A stretch of DNA of 64,000 nucleotides from a virus. The translations under genes were made by a program, and so were the position numbers. Position 1 is the stretch's first letter, and each line of letters starts with the position of its first letter. Below the pieces are notes generated by a model. That model was given only the letters and a program-made list of their open reading frames with translations. It did no database searches and had not been told where the DNA came from. The stretch covers positions 1-64,000 of the IMG/VR virus record IMGVR_UViG_3300042561_001059; one strand, given 5' to 3'. This document shows positions 30,071 to 38,205 of the stretch, piece by piece.

Positions 30071-30610
30071 TTAATTGTTGAAATATTGTTTGACTGTGTC
30101 GATAGACACAGGCGTAAAATCATTGCGTTCTACACATGCGTTGAAATATCTTTTATCGGGTTCATCTCCATCCATCACAAGATGGCAATGGGTATGACCG
30201 TGAACATTTCCTCGATAGTGACCAGATAAACAAGAAGGGTGGACAGGGATGTGTGTAAAGATCAGGCCACCAAGAAAGTCAGAGCCTGGCCTGAAGAAAA
30301 ATGCACCGCGTACATCTTCAAAGTACTGAGAGAAATCTTTTAATTGACCCTGGTCATGGTTACCACGGATCAAAATCTTTCTGCCGTTTAGGCGGGTGAG
30401 TAATTTAAGGCTTGGTCTAGGTATAACAACATCGCCTAGGTGATACACAGTGTCATGGTTACCCACGGTGTTGTTCCAGTTGGTAACTATGGTTTCATCC
30501 ATTTCTTCTACGCAAGAGAATGGACGCAACAACTCACCATTAGGGTCAACAAAAGAAAGACTTTTGGCGTGACCAAAGTGTGTGTCTGCAATAACAAAGA
30601 TATTTGCCAT
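30071..30610 (-). CDS. metallophosphoesterase, 179 aa
   Basis: The calcineurin-like metal-binding set is complete: IADTHFGH near the N-terminus, LGDVV at about 57-61, RGNHDQ at about 80-85, FTHIPVHP at about 118-125, and NVHGHTH at about 134-140. Related small phosphoesterases occur in many phages. The substrate could be a nucleotide or nucleic-acid end and cannot be predicted. A tRNA-like gene lies 15 nt upstream. Confidence 0.85.
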   Translation of the reverse strand: MANIFVIADTHFGHAKSLSFVDPNGELLRPFSCVEEMDETIVTNWNNTVGNHDTVYHLGDVVIPRPSLKLLTRLNGRKILIRGNHDQGQLKDFSQYFEDVRGAFFFRPGSDFLGGLIFTHIPVHPSCLSGHYRGNVHGHTHCHLVMDGDEPDKRYFNACVERNDFTPVSIDTVKQYFNN

Positions 30611-30625
30611 GCATCTAGTTTAGAG

Positions 30626-30726
30626 TCGTCTGTATGGGATTTGAACCCACATCGCTTATCCCACTGAAAGCGCTGCGTCCAGCACCCAGGTGAAAGGCCG
30701 CCTTATCCGTTAGTTCGCAACAGACG
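30626..30726 (-). tRNA. tRNA-like gene, isotype unresolved
   Basis: The acceptor stem CGTCTGT pairs perfectly with ACAGACG (plus strand 30720-30726 and 30627-30633), with discriminator A. The T arm GTGGG-TTCAAAT-CCCAT is canonical, and CGCTT/AAGCG could be a long variable arm. At 101 nt it is longer than a normal class II tRNA, and no canonical anticodon arm forms: the best (GTGCT/AGCGC) has G at position 33. It could be a degenerate tRNA, carry an insertion, or be a tRNA mimic. Confidence 0.5.
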
Positions 30727-30740
30727 AAAGTTGTAGCAAT

Positions 30741-30768
30741 AAAAATTCCTGGTTGCTCAAGCCAGGAA
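30741..30768 (-). terminator. Rho-independent terminator, minus strand
   Basis: TTCCTGG (30746-30752) pairs with CCAGGAA (30762-30768). Read on the minus strand it is followed by TTTTT. It terminates the Lys/Ala-rich gene at 30820-30990 before the tRNA-like gene. Confidence 0.75.
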
Positions 30769-30819
30769 CAGCAATCTCGGAATCCCATCCTAATGGATAG
30801 TTGAGCAATGTGATTATAA

Positions 30820-30990
30820 CTACTTTTTCTTGGCCGCAGCTTCTTTCTTTTTAGCGATCATCTCTTTGAACTTGTCACGAGCGGCAGCTTGTTTGTCGGT
30901 AGCGCCAGCCTTGCCTTTAGCAGGAGCGGCCTTACCTTTCATCTCAGGCTTCATTTTGCCTTTGGCGGCAGGAGCTTCTTTCTTTTTCAT
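30820..30990 (-). CDS. Lys/Ala-rich histone H1-like peptide, 56 aa
   Basis: The peptide (MKKKEAPAAKGKMKPEMKGK and a KKKEAAAKKK tail) is almost entirely Lys, Ala, Pro, Gly and Met. The composition and PAKGKA-type repeats resemble the C-terminal tails of histone H1 and bacterial H1-like proteins, so nonspecific DNA binding, perhaps in the virion, is the natural guess. It is flanked by a terminator and by another basic protein. Confidence 0.65.
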   Translation of the reverse strand: MKKKEAPAAKGKMKPEMKGKAAPAKGKAGATDKQAAARDKFKEMIAKKKEAAAKKK

Positions 30991-31019
30991 GATGTTTTAG
31001 GAGCTATTACAATTTTAAC

Positions 31020-31214
31020 TCACTTCTTTTTGCGGGCAGCTTTACTAGCTTTCTTTGCTGCTTCTGTATTAGGAACAAACTGCTTGCCTTGTTTGCTGCC
31101 AGCTTTTTTCTTGGCATCTGTTTTGATACGTTCCTCTTTTGAAAGAGCAGCCCATGCTTTCTCTGGGAGGTAACGTTTGGTTTGTCCTTTCTCAATCGCT
31201 TTATCGGCTGCCAT
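31020..31214 (-). CDS. small basic cyanophage-type protein, 64 aa
   Basis: The block RYLPEKAWAALSKEERIKTD followed by GSKQGKQFVPNT is one I remember from many cyanophage and giant-virus proteins (DUF5872-like). The C-terminus is Lys/Ala-rich. Its function is unknown. It starts 2 nt after the upstream virion-type gene stops. Confidence 0.7.
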   Translation of the reverse strand: MAADKAIEKGQTKRYLPEKAWAALSKEERIKTDAKKKAGSKQGKQFVPNTEAAKKASKAARKKK

Positions 31215-31216
31215 TG

Positions 31217-32176
31217 TTAACGAATGTTAATGGGATATGTAAATGATTTATCAGGCATTTTCATTACAATTGAACGACCAAAAAAAGTAAGTGGATGACT
31301 TGTTGTTGAAACTGTTTGCTCTTTTTTGTTAGATAGTTGTATTTCTTTTGCAGCATTTAAAGCCATTTCTTGAGAAGGATCTGGAAGAATAACACCCCCA
31401 GGAAGTGGTCCAATAGGAGCTTTTGCATCTGCAGCTCCATAAACAAAATCGTATTTTTCATTTGCGGTATATCCGTCTTTAGTTGGGTTAAACCATAAAC
31501 TTCCAAAAGAAGTAGCAGGGGAAGTTAAAGGATTATTATCAAGAGCAGAGTATGCATAAAAAGGAACGTCTCCTTGCTTAATCCTATTTAACTTGCTTTT
31601 TTCTTGAGCAAGTGCATTATTTATCTCTTGCGGCTGTGGTACATACCCACCAAATGGACCTGATGCAGTTGCTTGTTGTAGTGGAAATTTATTATTACGC
31701 AATGCATCCAGCATTGAAGATAAATTTTCTACAAGTGATTGGGATTCTTTAATTCTTTTGCCGGTATTAACAACAGATGTATCTAAAATTTCTTTAATGC
31801 CACGTGTTGCGCGTTCAGGTATTTGAAGATTTTTATTACCTAAACCTGTGTAATATCTACTAAATAAATTAACGCTAAAAGGAAGTGCGTTTAATCCAGA
31901 AGCAATTGCATCTTGTACTGGTTCTGGAGATGTTTTAATAGTTCTCTCAACAAAAGGCTGGGCATTGGCTATGCCAGTAGCTGCTGAATCAATTAAAGCT
32001 GCTTTCCTCCGTTCAAAACCACTAGGTTGTTGATTTTTAGGAATACTCGATCTTTGGAAAGCTGCTCCAATAGGTGTTGCTGCACCGCCAGGAAGAAATC
32101 CTCCAAAAACATTTTTATCTACCTGACCGTAACTACGGTTTACGCGATTAAGAAACTGTTGAAATAAATCGCTCAT
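31217..32176 (-). CDS. hypothetical virion-type protein, 319 aa
   Basis: A Pro/Gly/Asn-rich protein with an N-terminal FLNRVNRSYGQ helix and a later NAKEIQLSNKKEQTVSTTS. Composition and neighbours are like the linker and ejection proteins at 1-7008, suggesting a minor structural role. Its ATG overlaps the TAA of the upstream gene (TAATG). No domain was recognised. Confidence 0.65.
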   Translation of the reverse strand: MSDLFQQFLNRVNRSYGQVDKNVFGGFLPGGAATPIGAAFQRSSIPKNQQPSGFERRKAALIDSAATGIANAQPFVERTIKTSPEPVQDAIASGLNALPFSVNLFSRYYTGLGNKNLQIPERATRGIKEILDTSVVNTGKRIKESQSLVENLSSMLDALRNNKFPLQQATASGPFGGYVPQPQEINNALAQEKSKLNRIKQGDVPFYAYSALDNNPLTSPATSFGSLWFNPTKDGYTANEKYDFVYGAADAKAPIGPLPGGVILPDPSQEMALNAAKEIQLSNKKEQTVSTTSHPLTFFGRSIVMKMPDKSFTYPINIR

Positions 32177-32460
32177 TATTTTGACTCCTTATACTTTTTG
32201 GCCGCTGATTTAGCTTTAGATCTTTTTTCATACTCTTCTCGAGTGCTCCATTTTTCCTTGCCCCACTTCTCTAAATTTTTTTGCTTCTCACCCTTACCAC
32301 CCTTGTATCCGCCACCAGCTTTCTCATATTCCTGAGCAACCAGTTGAGCCTTACGTGCGCTCCACTGACCTGCTTTCCCGCCACGGGTGCCAGCTATAAC
32401 GCGATCTTTAATTCGTTCACGCAACTCTGGTTTTGAATACTTGCTATCGTCTTGCGCCAC
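32176..32460 (-). CDS. DUF5872-like basic protein, 94 aa
   Basis: The segment YSKPELRERIKDRVIAG, then GGKAGQWSARKAQLVAQEYEK and KWGKEKWSTREEYEKRS, is a conserved pattern in cyanophage and algal-virus proteins of unknown function. It is highly basic with three Trp. Translation starts at GTG (32460). It may be a virion or DNA-associated protein like its basic neighbours. Confidence 0.75.
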   Translation of the reverse strand: MAQDDSKYSKPELRERIKDRVIAGTRGGKAGQWSARKAQLVAQEYEKAGGGYKGGKGEKQKNLEKWGKEKWSTREEYEKRSKAKSAAKKYKESK

Positions 32461-32504
32461 ACGCAGTACTGTTGACCGTACTAACTATTTTAAGTCAACA
32501 GTAT

Positions 32505-32726
32505 TTAACCCATAAAGAATGGGGGTTTGCTGCCAGGGTTCTTGGATTTTTCTTCCATGTGACGCATTACATCCTCAAGAGATTCAACTGCTTCAAGCCT
32601 CATCAACATGTCGGTAAGACTTGAAATAACAATGGGATGCTCAGATCTTGCAGCGAAAGCAAGTGCATCACGCAGATTGTTCGTTGCTTGAGTAATTGAT
32701 TCCTTGACTTGACTGCTCAAAGCCAT
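32505..32726 (-). CDS. hypothetical helical protein, 73 aa
   Basis: ATG 32726 (MALSSQVKESITQATNNLRD) gives a helical protein with a leucine-rich middle (ISSLTDMLMRLEAVESL) and a Pro-rich end. The upstream part of the open frame is probably not translated. It overlaps the next upstream frame by 59 nt. Confidence 0.6.
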   Translation of the reverse strand: MALSSQVKESITQATNNLRDALAFAARSEHPIVISSLTDMLMRLEAVESLEDVMRHMEEKSKNPGSKPPFFMG

Positions 32727-32865
32727 TTGAGATTCCTTGGGTTTCGTTGTCAGTATAAACATTGTTTTTTGCATTTTGTTTGGATAAGGTCAAACTTTGA
32801 AGCAACGCATCGTGTTGATTCAAGAATTCAAGGCCTTGTGCCAGGGTCTCTTGATATTGTTGCAT
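32668..32865 (-). CDS. hypothetical protein, 65 aa, doubtful 3' half
   Basis: The N-terminal 30 residues (MQQYQETLAQGLEFLNQHDA) form a helix. The remainder is Ser/Asn/Gln-rich and its last 19 codons overlap the gene at 32505-32726. It fills an otherwise empty stretch downstream of a glycosyltransferase gene, but the evidence for translation is limited. Confidence 0.4.
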   Translation of the reverse strand: MQQYQETLAQGLEFLNQHDALLQSLTLSKQNAKNNVYTDNETQGISNGFEQSSQGINYSSNEQSA

Positions 32866-32922
32866 ATTCAGTGACCTTACAAAATACGGGAAACTTTAAT
32901 TAATTGTAGTGGTTTAATCCTT

Positions 32923-33660
32923 TTAAGACAACTTGTGTAGCACTGGAATGTTGTACATACCAATGTTTCCGTAGCCGCTATCTTCAAAGGCAAAGCAGAT
33001 GTTTGTGGTATCGCAATCCCAGGTGAGAGTGCGGGGGTTTACACCTGAGAAACGCAATCCCTGAGCAAACGGAAGTGCTTTGTAAACACAAAAACAATTA
33101 AAGGTGGAAGCAACGGGAAGAAGATCAGGAAGTTCTGAGACTTTGGGGCCTTTATATTCGGAATCATCTGGGTTGACACGTGTTGCCCAACTGTCATAAA
33201 TCCAGTCAGCCACACCAAATCCATGGGGGAGAACACTGTAACCAGAAGCAATATCTAAGTCTGAATACAGAAGAGGACTGATTTGCTCTGGGCTATACAA
33301 GATGTCTGGCTCGATGCACACAACCTTGTCGAATAAAGCAAGTCCATAAAGATCATTGATTTGATCCAGGGTTTTGTTTCTAGCTTCTGCCAAATAGCGA
33401 ACCCTTTCTTCTGCTTTGATTGAACCGAAGTATGGCCAACCAAGATCAGAGGTCGTCACTTTTACGGCCTCAAAATGGTTCTGAAATTTTTTTTCGACTA
33501 AACGCAGGACTTGTTTGGTGTTATCCTCTGAGTCATTCTCAAATACAGATAAGTAAAATTTAATGTCTGGGTTCTGTTTGATAAGTAAAATTAATTGATC
33601 ACACCATGTTGGTACATGTGGGCCACGGTTGCGGATGATGGTTGAGATCAGGCAGCGCAT
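32923..33660 (-). CDS. glycosyltransferase, CAP59-like, 245 aa
   Basis: FYLSVFENDSEDNT near residues 35-48, RYLAEARNKTL near 89-99 and CIEPDIL near 116-122 form the nucleotide-sugar and metal-binding arrangement of fungal CAP59-type mannosyltransferases and related phage and bacterial enzymes. The E-x-D motif would hold the metal and sugar nucleotide. Its start overlaps the ColD-like gene by 13 nt, so the two are coexpressed. A paralogue lies at 35902-36750. Confidence 0.75.
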   Translation of the reverse strand: MRCLISTIIRNRGPHVPTWCDQLILLIKQNPDIKFYLSVFENDSEDNTKQVLRLVEKKFQNHFEAVKVTTSDLGWPYFGSIKAEERVRYLAEARNKTLDQINDLYGLALFDKVVCIEPDILYSPEQISPLLYSDLDIASGYSVLPHGFGVADWIYDSWATRVNPDDSEYKGPKVSELPDLLPVASTFNCFCVYKALPFAQGLRFSGVNPRTLTWDCDTTNICFAFEDSGYGNIGMYNIPVLHKLS

Positions 33661-34820
33661 TTGTAAAGCTCCTTTGCCATACGGATGATTTGAGATTCAG
33701 TTACGAAATGGTTGTTGCCAATATAAAAAGAGTTCGTGTGAATCTCTTCGCTATTGGGAAGGTAAGGATCTTGTTGGTAATCATGCATAAATGGTTGCTT
33801 TAATAGGTTACCAACGAGGAATGGACGTGTTTCTACGCCAAGAAAATTGAGTTTGTCTTTGAGAACTTGTTTTGTTCTTTCGGTACTGCAATGAAATGGT
33901 AGGGTCATGGCACTGTTTCCTGTGGGACATGGCATGTATTTGATCCAAGGGTGTCCTACCAGCTCATGGAAGAACGTTGTGTAATTACGGTTGCGCTGTT
34001 TGATAAAGCTATTGAGTTTCTTGAGTTGGACCAGGCCCAAGACTGCGCCTAACTCCGTGTTCCTGAAGTTGTAGCCTTCGGTTGGGAACAGGAATGAAGG
34101 GTCAATATCAGGTGCCAAATCTTCTTCTAGCTTGCGATAACGAGGAAGCATCTCCCTTGCTAAACCATGAGAACGTTTGGCACGCATCAAATTGTATAAA
34201 TCGATACTATCAGTGGAGACCATGCCACCCTCAATGGTTGTCATGTGGTGACCAAAGTAGAAGGAGAAGGTTGAGCCAAGGCCTTCATTTCCTACTTTTT
34301 TGTTGCTGCCATTGAGAGCGCCATGTGATTCACAGCAGTCTTCCAGGATGTGGGCATGCGGCCAATACTGTTTGATCTGTTTCAAGTTGTTGGCAAACCC
34401 CATGATGTGTGTTACATACACAATGTCAGGTTCAAAGCCAACTTCTCTGAGGCGTTTTAGAGATTCGTAGGTTGGGCTGTAGGTTGCATAGTCAATGTCG
34501 TAAAAGAAAATTGAATGGCCCTGTTGCCGGAACGTTGAGATGTTGGTTGCCCAGTTGACGGCAGGGCAAAGAATTTTTAGCTTTTTGTTCTTGTTGAAAT
34601 ATAAGTCTCGTACTGCGTCCAAGAGAAGGGTGTTGGCAGTTGATCCACTACTTACAAACAAAGAATATTTTCTTCCCTGCCAGGAGGACCACTCTTTTTC
34701 AAGTTGGAGACACTTGGGACCGTTGGTGAAACGGTCACTGGTAAGAATAAATTTGATTAGGGCAAACTTTTCGTCAAAACCAATGGTGTTTTTTTGAAGC
34801 GGCCATTTGAATTTCGACAT
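33648..34820 (-). CDS. ColD-type GDP-4-keto-6-deoxymannose 3-dehydratase
   Basis: This is a DegT/DnrJ/EryC1-fold PLP enzyme. It aligns well by eye with E. coli ColD: VSSGSTAN near residues 55-62, an acidic LEDCCESHGA, SFYFGHHMTTIEGGMVSTDS with His191-His192 where aminotransferases have Lys, GYNFRNTELGAVLG, and ETRPFLVGNLLKQ. In ColD the His substitution turns the enzyme into a dehydratase that removes the 3-OH of GDP-4-keto-6-deoxymannose. The required substrate is exactly the product of the neighbouring GMD gene. ATG 34820 is preferred to 34832. Confidence 0.82.
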   Translation of the reverse strand: MSKFKWPLQKNTIGFDEKFALIKFILTSDRFTNGPKCLQLEKEWSSWQGRKYSLFVSSGSTANTLLLDAVRDLYFNKNKKLKILCPAVNWATNISTFRQQGHSIFFYDIDYATYSPTYESLKRLREVGFEPDIVYVTHIMGFANNLKQIKQYWPHAHILEDCCESHGALNGSNKKVGNEGLGSTFSFYFGHHMTTIEGGMVSTDSIDLYNLMRAKRSHGLAREMLPRYRKLEEDLAPDIDPSFLFPTEGYNFRNTELGAVLGLVQLKKLNSFIKQRNRNYTTFFHELVGHPWIKYMPCPTGNSAMTLPFHCSTERTKQVLKDKLNFLGVETRPFLVGNLLKQPFMHDYQQDPYLPNSEEIHTNSFYIGNNHFVTESQIIRMAKELYKCAA

Positions 34821-34852
34821 ACTGCACCACATAAATTCTTGGTTATAGTGTC

Positions 34853-34868
34853 AGTATAAGGAATAATT
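34853..34868 (+). promoter_or_regulatory. candidate late-promoter box before gmd
   Basis: AGTATAAGGAATAATT lies 3 nt before the gmd ATG, in the 51-nt space between the divergent ColD-type and GMD genes. It resembles AATATAAGGAATATAC upstream of the gene at 37005. If this is the -10, the transcript would be nearly leaderless. Confidence 0.35.
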
Positions 34869-34871
34869 TCC

Positions 34872-35912
34872 ATGAAAAAAGCAATTATTACTGGAATTAC
34901 TGGCCAAGATGGCGCATATCTTGCCAGGTTGCTTTTCGATCAAGGGTACGAAATCCTTGGCCTGGTTAGGAATAATGCCAATCCAGGAAGTAAAAATAAA
35001 TTGAAGTGGATATTTAATGGCTACATCCCAGAACAGATTAAGTTTGAATACTCGGACATGATGGATGCTACATCCATGCATCGGGCAGTAGATAACTTTG
35101 GTCCAGATGAGGTTTATAATCTGGCGGCCCAGAGTCACGTAGGTGTCAGCTTTAAATCTCCAGGGAGTACTGCACACATCAATGCACTGGGCGTACTGAA
35201 CATCTTGGAAGCATGTAGGAATGCAGGTAAAATGCCCAAGTTTTATCAGGCATCTACATCAGAAATGTTTGGCAAGGTCCAGGAGGTGCCGCAGTGTGAA
35301 TCAACGTACTTCTATCCGAGGAGTCCTTATGGTGTCGCCAAGTTATTTGGGTACTGGCTGACGGTCAATTACAGGGAAAGTTACGGATTGTTCGGTTGTA
35401 ATGGCATCCTCTTTAACCATGAATCTCCGGTGAGGGGAGAAGAGTTTGTGACACGGAAGATCACGAAGGGTGTTGCACGCATTGCCAACGGGAAACAAGA
35501 CTGTATTGAGTTGGGAAACCTGGATGCACGCAGGGATTGGGGCCATGCACGTGACTATGTGGAAGCCATGTACTTGATGTTGCAACAACCAAAGGCTAAA
35601 GACTATGTGATCTCGTCTGGTATCCAGACCAGTGTTAGGAGGTTTTGTGAGATGGCATTTAAAGCTGCAGATCTTCCCATCATTTGGAAAGGGTCTGGCA
35701 TTGATGAAGTTGGGTATTGCCCCAGGTTGGAGGAAATTGTGGTCCGTATTAATCCTGAGTACTACCGTCCGGCAGAAGTAGACATGCTTTTAGGTGACGC
35801 AAGTGCAGCTCAAGTAGATCTTGATTGGCAGCCACGGACTACACTGAATCAGTTAGTAGAAGAAATGGTTGCACATGATTTGCGTCAAGAGTGGGATGCC
35901 ACTACTTGTTAA
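34872..35912 (+). CDS. gmd: GDP-mannose 4,6-dehydratase
   Basis: GMD converts GDP-mannose to GDP-4-keto-6-deoxymannose. The Rossmann nucleotide-binding motif GITGQDGAYLARLL is at residues 8-21. The catalytic Y-x-x-x-K is YGVAK (Y153, K157), with STSEMFG upstream, NHESPVRGEEFVTRKI, and ARRDWGHARDY near residue 220. The length of 346 aa is typical. The gene is divergent from the ColD-type dehydratase. GMD genes are known in cyanophages and are usually linked to glycan modification. Confidence 0.93.
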   Translation: MKKAIITGITGQDGAYLARLLFDQGYEILGLVRNNANPGSKNKLKWIFNGYIPEQIKFEYSDMMDATSMHRAVDNFGPDEVYNLAAQSHVGVSFKSPGSTAHINALGVLNILEACRNAGKMPKFYQASTSEMFGKVQEVPQCESTYFYPRSPYGVAKLFGYWLTVNYRESYGLFGCNGILFNHESPVRGEEFVTRKITKGVARIANGKQDCIELGNLDARRDWGHARDYVEAMYLMLQQPKAKDYVISSGIQTSVRRFCEMAFKAADLPIIWKGSGIDEVGYCPRLEEIVVRINPEYYRPAEVDMLLGDASAAQVDLDWQPRTTLNQLVEEMVAHDLRQEWDATTC

Positions 35913-36750
35913 TAAAGGTTGCCATTTGTGCTTCCTTGAGTCGTTTGCGATGTAGCTCAATGACGCTTGGGTGAGGAACAACTTCTTTTTTGTGGATGAT
36001 TTCAGCGTGAAGCGTGGGGTCTGCAATGACCAGGTAACCATTGTCTCGGATTCCACGACAGAATTCCCAATGCTCCACGCCATTAATGACAGCCCAACTC
36101 ACATCGTCCAAGGCCTCTTCTTTGATCATGGCCATTGAACCGAATGCACTATTGCAGACCACTGGTTCTTGATTGTCCCAGGCTTGGCGATCTTCTGGAT
36201 TCAAGAATGGGTTGGCGGCAAACGTCATTGCCTGTTCACCATTGGAATCAAGAAGGGACCAACTATCAAAGTAAGAAGAACGCTCCGTATCCTCAATAAA
36301 ATCACGAACGTTCTGCACAGTATTTGGTGAGACCATCCCCCAATTTTCATTGGTATCCAGGCGGTCGATCATATCAATGATGAGGGTTGGCTCCCAGTGC
36401 ACATCGCTGTCTGCGGCTAAGAGATAGTCAAAGTGGTAATAATTGTTAAGAAAGTCAAGAGCAATGTTTCGGTACCTGGCTTGATAACGGACTCGATCCA
36501 GGGATGCAACACTTCCCCATTTAGGAGCACCGATGCGTTCTGAAATGACAAAACCTAGGCGTTCGGAGAGCCAGGACTGGAGAAGTTGTGGGGTCTTGTC
36601 TTGAGAATCATTCTCGAAAAAAGCGTATACGCAGTTGATTCCTTTTTCGAGAAGAGCTTCTTCCATGGCTTCAAATTGAGCCAACGAATACTTGAGGTAA
36701 GAAGAACTGTCCCGCCAGAGGGAGAGAATGGCTAAAGTCTTGGTGCTCAT
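35902..36750 (-). CDS. glycosyltransferase, CAP59-like, 282 aa
   Basis: AFFENDSQDKTPQLL near residues 40-55, RYQARYRNIALDFL, and LLAADSDVHWEP near residue 110 give the same layout as the glycosyltransferase at 32923 but with a D-S-D metal motif. The product of gmd and the ColD-type enzyme is a plausible donor. ATG 36750 overlaps the stop of the upstream 58-aa gene (TGATG). The 3' end overlaps the gmd stop by 11 nt. Confidence 0.75.
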   Translation of the reverse strand: MSTKTLAILSLWRDSSSYLKYSLAQFEAMEEALLEKGINCVYAFFENDSQDKTPQLLQSWLSERLGFVISERIGAPKWGSVASLDRVRYQARYRNIALDFLNNYYHFDYLLAADSDVHWEPTLIIDMIDRLDTNENWGMVSPNTVQNVRDFIEDTERSSYFDSWSLLDSNGEQAMTFAANPFLNPEDRQAWDNQEPVVCNSAFGSMAMIKEEALDDVSWAVINGVEHWEFCRGIRDNGYLVIADPTLHAEIIHKKEVVPHPSVIELHRKRLKEAQMATFINK

Positions 36751-36926
36751 CACAGATCCACGCGAATATAATCAATGCTTTTTTGCTGGAGACTCTTTTC
36801 GTATGCATCGGCCTCAAGAGTTTCAACGTCTTGGACCACGGCGGACGAGTACTCTTCCCAATCATCCTCATCTGTTTGTAATCCTGTTGATGGTTCCAGG
36901 TAAAAACGCGTGAGATTTGAGGTCAT
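36750..36926 (-). CDS. hypothetical protein, 58 aa, acidic
   Basis: The product begins MTSNLTRFYLEPSTGLQTDE and continues as a Glu/Asp-rich helix ending YIRVDL. It is translationally coupled to the glycosyltransferase by the TGATG overlap. A different frame over the same DNA (36671-36871) is Arg/Leu/Ser-rich and rejected. Unknown function. Confidence 0.6.
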   Translation of the reverse strand: MTSNLTRFYLEPSTGLQTDEDDWEEYSSAVVQDVETLEADAYEKSLQQKSIDYIRVDL

Positions 36927-36978
36927 TAGTAAGAAATCTCTGAAGAAAGACTAGCGCATTAACAGTAAAAAAGATTAA

Positions 36979-36994
36979 AATATAAGGAATATAC
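36979..36994 (+). promoter_or_regulatory. candidate late-promoter box
   Basis: AATATAAGGAATATAC lies 10 nt before the nuclease gene at 37005, in a region with no other candidate. It closely matches the box before gmd. Confidence 0.4.
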
Positions 36995-37004
36995 ACAATC
37001 TTTC

Positions 37005-37856
37005 ATGGTTGTTGCTGATATTCCGACTGAACCTTGGTATAAAAAATACTCAGAAGAGCCGGAGCTTTTTGATGAGCTGAACTCAAAACCGGCCAGAGTC
37101 ACAATCAATGGTAAGCGCCATTACCATACTCCGTTCCTGACGGGTCCAGCGCCATCAGTAACAACCATAATTTCTGAGACCGCATCAGAAGCCAACAAAA
37201 AGAAGTTAGAGATGTGGTCCAAGAATAATCCAGGCATGAAGGAGGCGGCAGCAGAGAGAGGAACTGCTATCCACTCATGTATGGAGCATTACCTCAAGAA
37301 AGAAATTGTTGATGTGCCGGAAGAATATGAAGAGTTTTGGTCCGGGATGCCACAGATTTTAGACCAGTTTCAAGAAGTAGTTTGGGCTGAGACTCCTTTG
37401 TGGGAAAAACATAAATTTGCTCTGTCGGAAGATGGTGTGGGAAGAGTGTGGGGATGTGATGAAGAAGGGCGAGCATGGTCTGGATCTCCAGATATTATTG
37501 GGGTAGCCGGTAACAAACTGACGCTTGCCGACTTAAAGACATCGAATGGACCCTATTACAGACGATGGCCCAAGAACCTAGAGAAAGGGTCGCCTGAATG
37601 GAGAGCTAATCTAGCAGGGTATATGAAATTTTCCAAGTGTTGCTTACAATTGGGAGCATACGACTTGGGAATTGAACAGACTTTAGGGATGAGGGTCCAG
37701 CAGGGGGCCATCATTGTTTCGACGAAAGATAAGACGCAACTCTTCTTAATTACTAGGAATCACCTCAACATCATGAGAGAAAAGTGGTTGAAGGTGGTAC
37801 AAGAGTACTATGAACAAATCAAGGTGATGGACGATTATGACCCCGATCTTGTCTGA
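37005..37856 (+). CDS. PD-(D/E)XK exonuclease, RecB/Cas4-like, 283 aa
   Basis: RGTAIHSCMEHYL (residues about 87-99), SGSPDIIGV...LTLADLKTSNGPYY (about 162-184) and LQLGAYDLGIEQ (about 215-226) are the H, D, D-x-K and Q-x-x-x-Y motifs of RecB-like nucleases. In phages such enzymes process DNA ends for recombination or replication. It heads a plus-strand operon that leads into the primase-helicase. Confidence 0.88.
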   Translation: MVVADIPTEPWYKKYSEEPELFDELNSKPARVTINGKRHYHTPFLTGPAPSVTTIISETASEANKKKLEMWSKNNPGMKEAAAERGTAIHSCMEHYLKKEIVDVPEEYEEFWSGMPQILDQFQEVVWAETPLWEKHKFALSEDGVGRVWGCDEEGRAWSGSPDIIGVAGNKLTLADLKTSNGPYYRRWPKNLEKGSPEWRANLAGYMKFSKCCLQLGAYDLGIEQTLGMRVQQGAIIVSTKDKTQLFLITRNHLNIMREKWLKVVQEYYEQIKVMDDYDPDLV

Positions 37857-38136
37857 GATTTGGAAAGAACTGATCAAATGGTGGAAGAAGGTTTGGTTTG
37901 AAGCCAGGCTGAAGGCTAGGCTGCAGATGATCGAATGGCAGACGCAAGTAGAGGCTGAGCTTGAAAGGAAGGAAAGGTTTGAGCCTGTCTACCAGGAGAA
38001 GCCGGTAGATGAAGAGTTGCAAACAGGAGAGTCTCAACTGCTTGGTGGTGAGATGAGATTGGCGGCCAAGTGGGTGATTGAAGAAGAGAATGTAAGAAAA
38101 AGTAATGAACAGGATAGGTCTAATGAGACCAACTGA
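37837..38136 (+). CDS. hypothetical helical protein, 99 aa
   Basis: Starts MTPILSEIWKELIKWWKKVW, an amphipathic Trp/Lys-rich helix, followed by long charged helices. It overlaps the nuclease gene by 20 nt. The first helix could lie on a membrane surface. Function unknown. Confidence 0.6.
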   Translation: MTPILSEIWKELIKWWKKVWFEARLKARLQMIEWQTQVEAELERKERFEPVYQEKPVDEELQTGESQLLGGEMRLAAKWVIEEENVRKSNEQDRSNETN

Positions 38137-38178
38137 TCTTTGGAAAGTGATAAGAATTGGTCAGGGTTGGGGACATTA

Positions 38179-38194
38179 GGATAAAAGAAATACA
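38179..38194 (+). promoter_or_regulatory. candidate promoter box
   Basis: GGATAAAAGAAATACA lies 11 nt before the gene at 38206 and matches the AATAAAAGAAA boxes at 27855 and 45447. Confidence 0.4.
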
Positions 38195-38205
38195 ACCTCA
38201 CTCTC

